A stretch of DNA of 64,000 nt, taken from the NCBI RefSeq assembly GCF_030269665.1, contig NZ_BSTS01000002.1:186001-250000 (forward strand). Direction: 5' to 3'. Origin of the DNA: Actinomycetospora sp. NBRC 106375 (GTDB lineage Bacteria; Actinomycetota; Actinomycetes; Mycobacteriales; Pseudonocardiaceae). A program made the translations under genes and the position numbers. This document shows, piece by piece, positions 1 to 8,520 of the stretch (positions are counted from its first letter, which is position 1; every line of letters starts with the position of its first letter). The notes below the pieces were generated by a model that saw nothing but the letters and a program-made list of their open reading frames with translations, did no database searches and was not told the DNA's origin.

Positions 1-1
1 G

Positions 2-568
2 GTGGGTCTGGCCGGCCTCGGCACGATCCACGTCTGCGACGACGAAGGACGCGAGCTCGCGGCGAACGAGGTCGGCACCGTCTACTTCGAGCGCGACCGG
101 GTGCCGTTCGAGTACCACAACGACCCCGAGAAGACCCGCGGCTCCCAGCACCCCGAGCACGAGACGTGGACGACGACCGGCGACCTCGGCTACGTCGACG
201 CCGACGGCTTCCTCTACCTCACCGACCGCAAGAGCTTCATGATCATCTCGGGCGGCGTGAACATCTACCCGCAGGAGATCGAGGACGTCCTCACCCTCCA
301 CGAGGCCGTGGACGACGTCGCGGTGATCGGCGTGCCCGACGCGGAGATGGGCGAGTCGGTCTTCGCCGTCGTCCGGCCCGCCCCCGGCCGCGAGCCGTCG
401 GAGGCGCTGGCCGAGGAGCTGCTCGAGCACGTGCGCGGCCGGATCGCGCGGTACAAGACGCCCCGCCGGCTGGTGTTCACCGACGACCTGCCGCGCACCC
501 CGACCGGCAAGCTCGTCAAGCACCGCCTCCGCGAGCGGTACGCCGCCGGGGAGTTCGCCGTCGTCTAG
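2..568 (+). CDS. acyl-CoA synthetase (AMP-binding), C-terminal part
   Basis: This is the last 188 residues of an adenylate-forming acyl-CoA ligase; the 5' end lies outside the window. The fragment covers the end of the large domain and the small C-terminal domain. Visible signatures are the TGDLGYVDADG stretch, the hinge DRKSFMIISGGVNIYPQEIE, and the PRTPTGKLVKHRLR segment with the catalytic lysine that forms the acyl-adenylate. These enzymes activate a carboxylic acid with ATP and load it on CoA. The family is clear; the substrate cannot be read. The gene ends convergently with the small membrane-protein gene, overlapping it by 4 bp. Confidence 0.9.
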   Translation: MGLAGLGTIHVCDDEGRELAANEVGTVYFERDRVPFEYHNDPEKTRGSQHPEHETWTTTGDLGYVDADGFLYLTDRKSFMIISGGVNIYPQEIEDVLTLHEAVDDVAVIGVPDAEMGESVFAVVRPAPGREPSEALAEELLEHVRGRIARYKTPRRLVFTDDLPRTPTGKLVKHRLRERYAAGEFAVV

Positions 569-729
569 AAGAGCGAGCGGAAGAACGTCGCGATCGACGA
601 CAGCGCGTTGCCGATGATGGCCAGGATCGAGCGGACGACGTCGGCGGCGCCCACGGGCTGGGCGATGACGAAATAGAGCACGACAGCCACGACGACGACG
701 ATCAGGAACCGTCTCAATCCCTTGGACAT
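565..729 (-). CDS. small single-pass membrane protein, hypothetical
   Basis: A 54-residue protein with a basic start (MSKGLRRF), one strong hydrophobic segment at about residues 8-25 (IVVVVAVVLYFVIAQPV) and a second weakly hydrophobic helix near the C-terminus. The ATG at 729 is preceded by a GGGAG-like ribosome site about 10 bases away. It is a small inner-membrane protein of unknown role. Its stop overlaps the end of the convergent acyl-CoA synthetase. No functional motif is visible. Confidence 0.6.
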   Translation of the reverse strand: MSKGLRRFLIVVVVAVVLYFVIAQPVGAADVVRSILAIIGNALSSIATFFRSLF

Positions 730-912
730 GCGCTCGTGCCGCTCCCGTCCTCCCGGCCCCGCGCGCCACGTCCGTGGGTGGGCGCAGCGTGCACCGACCG
801 TAACGCGACCCTCCCGTACACGGGTGCCACTTCGACGGAGTGTCGCGACGTCTCCGGCGAGATCGGGTTCGCAAGATCGACGGAACGACCCGGGCCCGGC
901 ACGATCCCCCGG

Positions 913-1761
913 ATGGACTCGTTCACGCGCGGCGACCTGACCTTCGACGTCACCGAGTGGGGCTCGGGCTCGACCACCGGGGGCACGCCCGTCGTCCTGC
1001 TCCACGGGTTCCCGCAGACGGCGGCGAGCTGGGAGCCCGTCGCCCGCCGGCTCGCCGCGGCCGGGCACCGCGTCGTCGCGCCCGACCAGCGCGGCTACTC
1101 GCCCGGCGCGCGTCCCGCCGGTCGGCGCGCGTACCGCGTCGAGGAGCTGGTCGGCGACGTCGACGCGCTCGTCGGGGAGATCGGCGGCGGACCGGTGCAC
1201 GTCGTGGGCCACGACTGGGGCGCGGTGGTGGCCTGGGCGTTCGCGGCGCTGCGCCCCGAACGGGTCCGCACGCTCACCGCCGTCTCGGTGCCGCACCCGG
1301 CGGCGTTCACCCGGGCGATCGTGTCCAGCCGACAGGCGGCGCTGTCCTGGTACATGTACGCCTTCCAGCTCCCGGGCGTCGCCGAGCGCGTCCTGCGGCG
1401 TCCGGGCGGGCTCGCGGCCGCGGTCCGTCGCGCGGGCCAGAGCCCGGAGAACGCCCGGCGCGACGAGACGGCGCTCGCCGCGAAGGGCGGCCTGTCCGCG
1501 GCGCTGACCGGCGCGATCAACTGGTACCGGGCGATGCCGTTCTGGGAGCACCGCGGGCTGCGGCTCACGGTCGGCACGCCGACCCTCATGGTCTGGAGTG
1601 ACGGTGACGTGGCCATCTCACGGGCCGCCGTGGACGGCACTCCGCGCTGGGTCACCGGCCCGTACCGCCTGGAGGTGCTCCCCGGCGTCAGTCACTGGGT
1701 CCCGGACGAGACGCCCGACCGGCTCGCGGACCTCGTGCTGGAGCACGTCGGCGACCGGTGA
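913..1761 (+). CDS. alpha/beta hydrolase, epoxide hydrolase type
   Basis: A 282-residue alpha/beta-fold hydrolase. The oxyanion-hole motif HGFP is at residues 31-34 and the nucleophile elbow reads GHDWG, with Asp101 as nucleophile. An Asp rather than a Ser at that place, followed by Trp, is the hallmark of epoxide hydrolases and haloalkane dehalogenases. The catalytic His is in the GVSHWVPDE stretch near the C-terminus, and tyrosine-containing cap segments (WYMYAFQLP, NWYRAMPFW) fit epoxide hydrolases. The ATG at 913 gives the usual family length; the ribosome site is weak. A strong hairpin follows the stop, so the gene is probably transcribed alone. Confidence 0.85.
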   Translation: MDSFTRGDLTFDVTEWGSGSTTGGTPVVLLHGFPQTAASWEPVARRLAAAGHRVVAPDQRGYSPGARPAGRRAYRVEELVGDVDALVGEIGGGPVHVVGHDWGAVVAWAFAALRPERVRTLTAVSVPHPAAFTRAIVSSRQAALSWYMYAFQLPGVAERVLRRPGGLAAAVRRAGQSPENARRDETALAAKGGLSAALTGAINWYRAMPFWEHRGLRLTVGTPTLMVWSDGDVAISRAAVDGTPRWVTGPYRLEVLPGVSHWVPDETPDRLADLVLEHVGDR

Positions 1762-1768
1762 GGTTGGG

Positions 1769-1804
1769 GGTTCCGGGAGCGCGGGGGGATGCGCTCCCGG
1801 AACC
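1769..1804. repeat. dispersed hairpin repeat A, copy 1 (likely terminator)
   Basis: A perfect 14-bp inverted repeat (arms 1769-1782 and 1791-1804) with loop GGGGGGAT, starting 8 bp after the epoxide hydrolase stop. A second copy with the same loop lies at 30413-30448. Its position behind a stop codon suggests transcription termination. Confidence 0.8.
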
Positions 1805-1927
1805 ATGGTCGGCCGAGGGGGGCGCGGCCGACGACCTCATGTTACGTCGCCATTGCTCGCCCGCCAGGTACCTCCGGTGCGATCCTGAACACCCGTTCAG
1901 CTCACACCGCGGTGGCGGGGACGGGGG

Positions 1928-2299
1928 TCATCCCGCGAGCGTGATCGGCTCCGTGGCCCCGGTGGACGTCGGGGCGATGGCCGGGGGGACCACGGGGTCA
2001 TCGCCACGGGGGAAAGGGTGGTCGCCGTCGCGGTGGCGCAGCAGCGAGTTGCGGTGCGCCACGATCGCGGTCGCGAGGGCCCGGGCGTGGGACTCGGCGC
2101 CCGGCGCGGTCTCGCCCGACACGTGCTCCACGGCGGCACCGAGGGTCTCGGCCAGCCGCGCGAGCTCGTCGAGGACGTCCGCGGACCAGCTGAACCGGTC
2201 GACGCCGTCGGGTCGGAGCGCTCGGCCCTGGTGGTCGAGACGCCGGAGCGCCTCGGAGGCCTGGCGGGCGAGCGCGACGCCTGTGTTCTCAACCGTCAC
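1928..2299 (-). CDS. hypothetical protein
   Basis: A 123-residue open frame with protein-like composition: an alternating helix pattern (ALARQASEALRRLD, SADVLDELARLAETLGAAVE) and a proline-rich tail. I do not recognise the family. The GTG at 2299 is chosen because the sequence further upstream in this frame is low-complexity Pro/Gly/Arg; a longer form starting at 2539 is possible. About 290 bases of apparently non-coding DNA separate it from the ANTAR regulator gene on the same strand. Confidence 0.5.
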   Translation of the reverse strand: MTVENTGVALARQASEALRRLDHQGRALRPDGVDRFSWSADVLDELARLAETLGAAVEHVSGETAPGAESHARALATAIVAHRNSLLRHRDGDHPFPRGDDPVVPPAIAPTSTGATEPITLAG

Positions 2300-2590
2300 G
2301 ACGACGCTGTACCCGCCCGCCGAGCGGACGACGCAACGGATCGAACGAGCTGCTCCGGACGGCGGTTCGGAGACGCCGAGAGAACCCGGCGTGATGGTGG
2401 GGCCTGGCCCCACCCCCGGTCGGCTCCCCAGCGCCAGGGGTGGGACCGGCCTCTCGGAAAGGCTGCGCCGGAGCCCCCGAAGCTCCGTCCGCGCGGCCGG
2501 TTGACACCAGCGTGCCCCGGCTCCGAGGTGCGGAAACACCCGGCGGGCTCTTGGATCGGTTCAGCACGGGAGATCCGCGCGCACGGCGGC

Positions 2591-3334
2591 TCAGGCGGAC
2601 GTGCTGTGGCTCGCCCGGGACGTCCTTGCGGCGTCACGCGCTTCCTGCTGCATCCACCGCGCGACGTCGACGAGCTTGAGGTTCGTCTCCTGCGACGACG
2701 ACTTGAGCATGCGGAAGGCCTCCTCGTCGTCGACATGGAAGCGCTCCATGAGCAGTCCTTTGGCCTGCCCGATGACGTCGCGGTTCTCGACGGCCTCCGT
2801 CAGCAGCGCCGCGTGGTGGCTGCCGTGGAGCAGCAGGGCACCCTGGGCCGCCACCAGGCCGGCGAGGAGCTGCGCGGCGTCGTCGAACACCCCGGGTCGC
2901 GAGGCGTAGAGGTTGACGCTCGCCACCGCGTCGCCGTCCATGGACACCCGGGTGGACAGCATCGCGCGGACGCCGGCGGCCACCGCCGCCGACGCGAAGC
3001 GGGGCCAGCGCCCGGCGTCCACACCGTCGAGGTCCGCGGCGACGACGACCCCCTCCGGCGAGGCGTCCTCGAGGGCCGTGATGCAGGGTCCCTCGTCCAG
3101 CTCGCCCTGCAACCGGTCGAGCTCGGCGACGTGCGGCGCTGTCGGGTGGCACGCCACCACCGTGTCTCCCCGCCGGACGCTGATGCCGCCGTCGTCGGCG
3201 CCGGGCACGGCGCGGACGGCCGCCAGCACGATGTGCGCGAGCGTCCGGTCGGGGTCGCGCACGCTACGGGTCTGGGCCAGCTCGTCGGCCGTGGTGCGCA
3301 GCGCCGCGACCAGTTGCGCATCACAGGAGCGCAC
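2591..3334 (-). CDS. GAF-ANTAR transcription antitermination regulator
   Basis: A 247-residue cytoplasmic regulator. Residues about 15-165 form a GAF-type sensor domain (from RTTADELAQTRSV through DEGPCITALED to VASVNLYASRPGVFDD). Residues about 180-240 form an ANTAR domain (AVENRDVIGQAKGLLMERF, then AFRMLKSSSQETNLKLVDVA), which in this family binds two-hexaloop RNA hairpins to prevent termination. The GTG start at 3334 is supported by a strong GAGGAGG site just upstream, although the frame stays open further. Its RNA targets are not evident here and no partner kinase is adjacent. Confidence 0.88.
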   Translation of the reverse strand: MRSCDAQLVAALRTTADELAQTRSVRDPDRTLAHIVLAAVRAVPGADDGGISVRRGDTVVACHPTAPHVAELDRLQGELDEGPCITALEDASPEGVVVAADLDGVDAGRWPRFASAAVAAGVRAMLSTRVSMDGDAVASVNLYASRPGVFDDAAQLLAGLVAAQGALLLHGSHHAALLTEAVENRDVIGQAKGLLMERFHVDDEEAFRMLKSSSQETNLKLVDVARWMQQEARDAARTSRASHSTSA

Positions 3335-3561
3335 CGCGCCCTCCTCGCCTCGTGGGGCAGGTTGCAGGCAGCGGCGGCGTGCGCGGCGGCGGACCTCCGC
3401 AGGCAGCACAGCCCGCGAACCGGGCCGTCTGGTCGACCAGTGTCGCGGATCGTACCTGCGGTTCGCTGTGCGGATGAACCCTGAGTTCGGGACGGCGGCG
3501 GCGCGCGGCACTGCCGTCGGTCCTCGATCGGGCGCCCTCGCCGGCGTGGGCCGGCGGCGGC

Positions 3562-3765
3562 TCAGGACTCGGTGAGGGAGGCGTCGCCGAGGACGCTCGC
3601 CGCGCCCTCGAGATAGGCCTGGCGGTAGGCGAGGGGGACCCACTCGGCCGTCCGGAAGACCGTGAGGGCGGCGTTGTCGTAGGTCGCGTCGAGGTGGACC
3701 TCGGCTCGGGCGGCGACGGCGTCGTGCGTTTCCCGAGCCCGCTCTGCCTCCGGTGTGTCGACCAC
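3562..3765 (-). CDS. hypothetical small protein
   Basis: A 67-residue acidic frame with a GTG start (VVDTPEAERARETHDAV), predicted mostly helical and without membrane segments. It contains a well-formed stretch, AEWVPLAYRQAYLEGAASVL, that looks protein-like. I do not recognise a family. It lies alone between the fadD-type gene (same strand, 3875-5413) and the ANTAR regulator. Confidence 0.45.
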   Translation of the reverse strand: MVDTPEAERARETHDAVAARAEVHLDATYDNAALTVFRTAEWVPLAYRQAYLEGAASVLGDASLTES

Positions 3766-3874
3766 GGCACGAGAGCGTGCACGCTGTCGGGCCCGGGAGC
3801 CACCTCAGCGAGGGCACGCGACGCGACGCGCGTGTGGACGAAAGCGGTTGCTGCTCCGGTCGCGGGCGCCGGTC

Positions 3875-5413
3875 TCAGCCGATGTGGCGGCCCTCGGCGT
3901 TCTCCCAGTAGGGCTTGCGGAGGTCCTTCTTGAGGATCTTCCCGGAGGGGTTGCGGGGCAGCGCGTCGACGACGTCGACCGACCGAGGCCGCTTGAACCC
4001 GGCGATGCGCTCCTTGGCCCACTCGAGCAGCGCGTCGGTGTCGATCTCGGCGCCCTCCCGCGCGACGACGACCGCCTTGACGGTCTCGCCCCACCGCTCG
4101 TCGGGCACGCCGATGACGGCGACGTCGGCGAGGTCGGGGTGCTCCGAGAGGACGTTCTCGACCTCGATGGGGTACACGTTCTCCGCCCCGGTGACGATCA
4201 TGTCCTTGATGCGGTCGGTGAGGAAGAGGAAGCCCTCCTCGTCGAGGTAGCCCGCGTCGCCGGTGTGGAACCAGCCGCCCTCCAGCGCCTGCGCGGTCTC
4301 TTCCGGGCGCGCCCAGTACCCGGGCGTGACCTGCGAGGACCGGATCCAGATCTCACCGACCGTGCCCTGCGGGACGTCCTCGCCGGAGGCCGGGTCGACG
4401 GCCTTGAGCTCGACCCACGGGTAGGCCTTGCCCGCCGAGCGCATGAGGTGGGCGCGCGGGCCGTCCGGGTCGTGGTCGTCGGGGTCGAGCTGGCAGATCG
4501 CACCGGTCGTCTCGGTCGAGCCGTAGACCTGGAACAGCGGGGCCCGGAACGTGTCGAGCACGCGCTGGAGGACCGCACTCGTGATCGGCGAGGCGCCGTA
4601 GGCGATGGCGCGCAGCTTCGACCAGTCCTTGTCCGCGGCGCCGGGGACCTGGGTGAGGAACTGCAGCACGGCGGGCACGAGGAAGGCGTTGGTGACGCCC
4701 TCGTCGGCCATCGTGGCGAGCAGCTGGTCGGGGACGATGTCGGCGATCAGCACGCACCGCGCCCCGAACGACAGGCAGACCAGCGCGAAGCCCGAGCCGC
4801 CGATGTGGAACAGCGGCATCGCGACGAGCCCGACCGACTCGGTGTCGAAGCCCCAGTGGTCGCCGACGGAGAGCAGGGCGGCGAACTGGGTGTGGGTCAG
4901 CACGACGCCCTTGGGCAGGCCCGTGGTGCCCGAGGTGTAGAGCTGCAGGACGCAGTCGTCGTCCTGCGCGTCGTCGGGCGGGTCCAGCACCTCGCCGGAC
5001 GCGGCGAGCCAGTCCTCGTAGTCCTCGCCGACGACGAGCACGCGCTGCACGGCGTGGACCTTCCCGACGTCGTCGCGCATCCCCGCGAAGTCCGGTCCGA
5101 GCACGACCAGCGGCGCGGCCGAGTCCTCGATGATCGCGATCAGCTCGTCCTGGGTGAGCCGGTTGTTCAGCGGCGCCGTGCCGGCCCGCACGCGCGGGGC
5201 GCCGAAGAGCAGGTCGAAGAACTCCGGGCGGTTCTTGCCCAGCCAGACGACCCGCGCCCCGGCGCCGACGCCGTCGGCGGCCATCGCCCGGGCGGCGAGC
5301 CCGCCACGCCGGTCGAGCTCGGCGTAGGTGGTGTTCTGCCCCTCGAACGTCATCGCGACCAGATCCGGCGTGCTCACGTACTGGCGGACGACGTCGGTCA
5401 GGCGGAACGGCAC
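3875..5413 (-). CDS. long/medium-chain acyl-CoA ligase (FadD-like)
   Basis: A 512-residue class I adenylate-forming enzyme that should convert a free carboxylic acid, ATP and CoA to acyl-CoA. The P-loop-like motif YTSGTTGLPKG is near residue 160, the A5 motif YGSTETTG near 300, HTGDAGYLDEEGFLFLTDR near 385, and the catalytic lysine is in LPRNPSGKILKK near 490. The GTG start at 5413 has a GGAGG site 6 bases upstream. It is transcribed divergently from the acyl-CoA dehydrogenase, and the shared intergenic region holds the palindrome at 5507. Both are therefore likely to respond to one regulator in fatty-acid or related acyl-CoA catabolism. The exact substrate is unknown. Confidence 0.92.
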   Translation of the reverse strand: MPFRLTDVVRQYVSTPDLVAMTFEGQNTTYAELDRRGGLAARAMAADGVGAGARVVWLGKNRPEFFDLLFGAPRVRAGTAPLNNRLTQDELIAIIEDSAAPLVVLGPDFAGMRDDVGKVHAVQRVLVVGEDYEDWLAASGEVLDPPDDAQDDDCVLQLYTSGTTGLPKGVVLTHTQFAALLSVGDHWGFDTESVGLVAMPLFHIGGSGFALVCLSFGARCVLIADIVPDQLLATMADEGVTNAFLVPAVLQFLTQVPGAADKDWSKLRAIAYGASPITSAVLQRVLDTFRAPLFQVYGSTETTGAICQLDPDDHDPDGPRAHLMRSAGKAYPWVELKAVDPASGEDVPQGTVGEIWIRSSQVTPGYWARPEETAQALEGGWFHTGDAGYLDEEGFLFLTDRIKDMIVTGAENVYPIEVENVLSEHPDLADVAVIGVPDERWGETVKAVVVAREGAEIDTDALLEWAKERIAGFKRPRSVDVVDALPRNPSGKILKKDLRKPYWENAEGRHIG

Positions 5414-5506
5414 GGGGGACCTCCACAGGGGAACCGGAAGAAACGGACGATCGGTGACGCCCGCCACAGGGCAGGCGCGACCGTAACCGGTGGTACGGAA
5501 TCACGG

Positions 5507-5526
5507 AAGAGTCAGGCTTGACTGTT
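5507..5526. promoter_or_regulatory. predicted TetR-type operator, site A
   Basis: The palindrome AAGAGTCAGGCTTGACTGTT lies between the divergent acyl-CoA ligase and acyl-CoA dehydrogenase genes. It matches the consensus AACAGTC-N6-GACTGTT with one mismatch and shares it with sites at 8501, 11665 and 15289. Flanking copies of GTAACCGGT (5483) and GTTACCGGT (5524) may be further elements. Confidence 0.7.
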
Positions 5527-5612
5527 ACCGGTCGGTCCGGCCACGCTGGCCGGACCAGCAGGGCCGCGGGCGCACGACGGCGTCCCGACGTTTCACGAGG
5601 AGGGGCCAGCCG

Positions 5613-6755
5613 GTGGAGCGCACGATCTTCTCCGACGAGCACAACGACTTCCGCGAGATGGTGCGGGACTTCCTCGAGAAGGAGGCGGCGCCCCACCACG
5701 CGGACTGGGAGAAGCAAGGCCACGTCAGCCGGGAGGTCTGGCAGGCGGCCGGGAAGACCGGCCTGCTGGCGATGGACGTCCCGGAGGAGTCCGGCGGCGG
5801 GGGCACTCCCGACCTGCGCTTCCAGTGGATCGTCACCGAGGAGGTCGCGCGGGCCGGCACGAGCGGCCTGGGCTTCTCGCTCCACAACGACGTCGTCGCG
5901 CCGTACCTCATCGAGCTCGCGAACGAGGAGCAGAAGCAGCGCTGGCTGCCGCGGTTCTGCACCGGCGAGCTGATCTCGGCGATCGCGATGACCGAGCCCG
6001 GGACCGGTTCGGACCTGCAGGGCATCCAGACCCGCGCCGTCCGCGACGGCGACGAGTGGGTGATCAACGGGCAGAAGACGTTCATCACCAACGGCATCAT
6101 GTCCGACCTGGTGATCGTGGTCTGCAAGACCGACCCCGAGGCCGGCGCCCACGGCTTCAGCCTCATCGTCGTCGAGCGCGACACGCCCGGCTTCGAGCGT
6201 GGCCGCAACCTCGAGAAGATCGGCATGTCCGCCCAGGACACCGCCGAACTGGCGTTCACCGACGTGCGCGTGCCCGCGACGAACCTCCTCGGCGAGGAGG
6301 GCAAGGGCTTCATCTACCTCATGCAGAACCTCCCCCGCGAGCGGCTCTCGATCGCCGTCGGCGCCATCGCGGGCGCGGAGAAGGTGCTCGAGGAGACCGT
6401 CAAGTACGTCAAGGAGCGGACCGCGTTCGGCAAGCCGCTCGCGAAGCTCCAGACGGTGCGTTTCTCGGCCGCCGAGATGGCGACCAAGCTCGCCGTCACC
6501 CGCGCCTTCGTCGACCGCTGCATCACCGAGCTGAACGAGGGCAAGCTCGGGCCCGCGGACGCCTCGATGGCCAAGTACTGGTCGAGCGAGACGGCCAAGG
6601 AGGTCATCGACTCCTGCCTGCAGCTGCACGGCGGCTACGGCTACATGAAGGAGTACCCGGTCGCGAAGGCCTACCTCGACACCCGCGTCCAGACGATCTA
6701 CGGCGGCACCACCGAGATCATGAAGGAGATCATCGGGCGGGTGGTGCTCGGATGA
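5613..6755 (+). CDS. acyl-CoA dehydrogenase
   Basis: A 380-residue FAD-dependent acyl-CoA dehydrogenase catalysing alpha,beta-oxidation of acyl-CoA thioesters and passing electrons to ETF. Family motifs are AMTEPGTGSDLQGI, the FITNG stretch, ERTAFGKPL and the C-terminal QLHGGYGYMKEYPV and YGGTTEIMKEIIGR. The acidic residue of the IYGGTTEI region fits the catalytic base position of short/medium-chain members. The GTG at 5613 has a GAGGAGGGG site 8 bases upstream. The stop TGA overlaps the ATG of the LLM oxidoreductase (ATGA), indicating translational coupling. Operator site A precedes it. Confidence 0.93.
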   Translation: MERTIFSDEHNDFREMVRDFLEKEAAPHHADWEKQGHVSREVWQAAGKTGLLAMDVPEESGGGGTPDLRFQWIVTEEVARAGTSGLGFSLHNDVVAPYLIELANEEQKQRWLPRFCTGELISAIAMTEPGTGSDLQGIQTRAVRDGDEWVINGQKTFITNGIMSDLVIVVCKTDPEAGAHGFSLIVVERDTPGFERGRNLEKIGMSAQDTAELAFTDVRVPATNLLGEEGKGFIYLMQNLPRERLSIAVGAIAGAEKVLEETVKYVKERTAFGKPLAKLQTVRFSAAEMATKLAVTRAFVDRCITELNEGKLGPADASMAKYWSSETAKEVIDSCLQLHGGYGYMKEYPVAKAYLDTRVQTIYGGTTEIMKEIIGRVVLG

Positions 6756-7792
6756 GGATCGGGATGGGCCTGGCGTACGCGCAGGGCGGCTTCCACGAGA
6801 CGGTCGACAAGCTCGTCGAGCTCGAGGAGATCGGGCTGGACGCCGTCAGCGTCGCCGAGCTCTACAGCTTCGACGCGGTGAGCCAGCTCGGGTACCTCGC
6901 GGCGCGCACGTCGCGGCTGCACATCGAGTCGGGGATCGTCCAGATCTACACGCGGACCCCGTCGCTGACCGCGATGACCGCGGCCGGGCTGGACTACGTC
7001 TCCGACGGCCGCTTCGTGCTCGGGATGGGCGCGTCGGGGCCGCAGGTCATCGAGGGCTTCCACGGCGTCCGCTACGACGCCCCGGTCGGGCGCACACGCG
7101 AGATCATCGAGATCTGCCGGCAGGTGTGGCGCCGCGAGAAGGTGCAGTACGCCGGCAAGCACTACACGATCCCGCTGCCCCCGGAGCAGGGCACCGGACT
7201 CGGCAAGCCGCTGAAGATCATCAACCACCCGGTGCGCGCGCAGATCCCGGTCATGCTCGCCGCGATCGGGCCGAAGAACGTCGAGCTGGCCGCCGAACTG
7301 GCCGAGGTCTGGGAGCCGATCTGGTTCCACCCGGGACGGGCGCACGAGGTCTGGGGCTCCTCGCTGGAGGCCGGCAAGGCCCGCCGCGACCCAGCGCTGG
7401 GCGAGCTGCAGACCTCGGTCAACGTGCCCTTCGCCGTCGGGCCCGGGGCGGGCAAGCTGCGCGAGCACGTCCGTCCGCAGCTCGCGCTCTACGTCGGCGG
7501 CATGGGCGCCAAGGGCAAGAACTTCTACAACGACCTCGCCGCCCGCTACGGGTTCGAGGCCGAGGCGGCGGAGATCCAGGACCTCTACCTGTCCGGCCGC
7601 AAGGAGGAGGCGGCCGAGAAGGTGCCCGAGGAGCTGGTCCACGCCGTGTCGCTGATCGGCAGCGAGGACGAGGTCGCCGCCCAGGTCCGCGAGTTCGCCG
7701 CGGCCGGGGTCACCCAGCTCAACATCCAGCCCCTCGACCCCGACCACGACACCGTGAAGGCGTCGCTGGGGACGCTCAAGTCCCTGCTGTAG
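6752..7792 (+). CDS. LLM-class (F420-dependent) oxidoreductase
   Basis: A 346-residue TIM-barrel luciferase-like monooxygenase-family protein. The N-terminus (MRIGMGLAY) and the segment GIVQIYTRTPSLTAMTAAGLDYVSDGRFVLGMGAS are typical of actinobacterial F420-dependent members, which move hydride between F420 and a substrate. It is coupled to the upstream acyl-CoA dehydrogenase by a 4-bp ATGA overlap, so it probably acts on the same acyl or lipid-derived compound. Its last 17 bases overlap the convergent tetR gene. The cofactor assignment rests on family knowledge, since FMN members also exist. Confidence 0.88.
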   Translation: MRIGMGLAYAQGGFHETVDKLVELEEIGLDAVSVAELYSFDAVSQLGYLAARTSRLHIESGIVQIYTRTPSLTAMTAAGLDYVSDGRFVLGMGASGPQVIEGFHGVRYDAPVGRTREIIEICRQVWRREKVQYAGKHYTIPLPPEQGTGLGKPLKIINHPVRAQIPVMLAAIGPKNVELAAELAEVWEPIWFHPGRAHEVWGSSLEAGKARRDPALGELQTSVNVPFAVGPGAGKLREHVRPQLALYVGGMGAKGKNFYNDLAARYGFEAEAAEIQDLYLSGRKEEAAEKVPEELVHAVSLIGSEDEVAAQVREFAAAGVTQLNIQPLDPDHDTVKASLGTLKSLL

Positions 7793-8435
7793 CGGCCGGC
7801 CCGCCCTCGGGCAGCAGCATCATCCGGGCGAGCTGCTTCCACTGCTCGAGGTGCGGGTCCGTCTGCGGGTCGCGCGGGTCGAAGCCGTAGGTCAGGGCCA
7901 CCCCGCGCATGCTGGTCAGCAGCGTCTCGCGCAGCAGCGCGGCCTGCTCGGGATCGGCGTAGTCCTCGAAGAACGCGTCGGTCGTCTGGCGGATCGCCGC
8001 CCCCAGGCGGCGCTCGGCGGGCAGCAGCGCCTCGGCCAGCGCCTTGTCGGTGCGCGCCGCGGTCCAGAGCTCGACCGAGGCCCAGAAGTACGCCTGCTGG
8101 TAGGTCCACCACATGACCTCGACGGCGCGGTCGAGCCGCGCGCCGGCGTCGACGTCGGCCGTCGGCAGGTCGACGCGGGCGAGGCCGTCGGCGGCGAACC
8201 GGCTGGTCGCCAGGTGCTGCGCCGCGGCGACGAGGAGGTTCTCCTTCGACGGGAAGTGGTGCAGCAGGCGACCACGCGAGACGCCCGCGCGATTCTGGAT
8301 CGTCAGCGTGGTGGTGCCCGCGTAGCCCGACTCGACGAGGCAGGCCACGGCGGCGTCCAGGATGCGGGTGCGGCTGTCGGACGTCCGCTGCTCGCGGGAC
8401 CGGCGCTCCGGCTCCGTGGTCGAACGGGTGCTCAC
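7776..8435 (-). CDS. TetR-family regulator, candidate regulator of the palindrome regulon
   Basis: A 219-residue TetR protein. The DNA-binding domain (about residues 20-68) reads TRILDAAVACLVESGYAGTT, then AGVSRGRLLHHFPSKENLL. The rest is a helical ligand-binding domain. Operator-like site B (8501-8520) lies 65 bp upstream of its ATG, consistent with autoregulation. It is convergent with the acyl-CoA dehydrogenase/LLM pair, whose promoter carries site A. I infer that it controls the acyl-CoA genes with sites A, C and D. The ligand is probably an acyl-CoA, but this is not shown by the sequence. Confidence 0.88.
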   Translation of the reverse strand: MSTRSTTEPERRSREQRTSDSRTRILDAAVACLVESGYAGTTTLTIQNRAGVSRGRLLHHFPSKENLLVAAAQHLATSRFAADGLARVDLPTADVDAGARLDRAVEVMWWTYQQAYFWASVELWTAARTDKALAEALLPAERRLGAAIRQTTDAFFEDYADPEQAALLRETLLTSMRGVALTYGFDPRDPQTDPHLEQWKQLARMMLLPEGGPAATAGT

Positions 8436-8500
8436 GATCCGGGCCCTCCCGTCGTCCTCCCGGTCACCGTGTCGCCGACGATCGTGCCGCCGCGGACGCG

Positions 8501-8520
8501 AACGGTCAAACCTGACTGTC
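8501..8520. promoter_or_regulatory. predicted TetR-type operator, site B
   Basis: AACGGTCAAACCTGACTGTC matches AACAGTC-N6-GACTGTT with two mismatches. It overlaps the 3' end of the upstream tetR gene and lies 65 bp before the ATG of the downstream one, a good position for autorepression. Confidence 0.65.

Noticed and set aside
565..1551. A 328-residue minus-strand frame opposite the epoxide hydrolase
   Set aside because: Only its last 54 residues look like protein; the rest is the antisense of the hydrolase gene.
2018..3484. A 488-residue plus-strand frame opposite the ANTAR regulator
   Set aside because: It is the antisense of a clear GAF-ANTAR protein and has no domain of its own.
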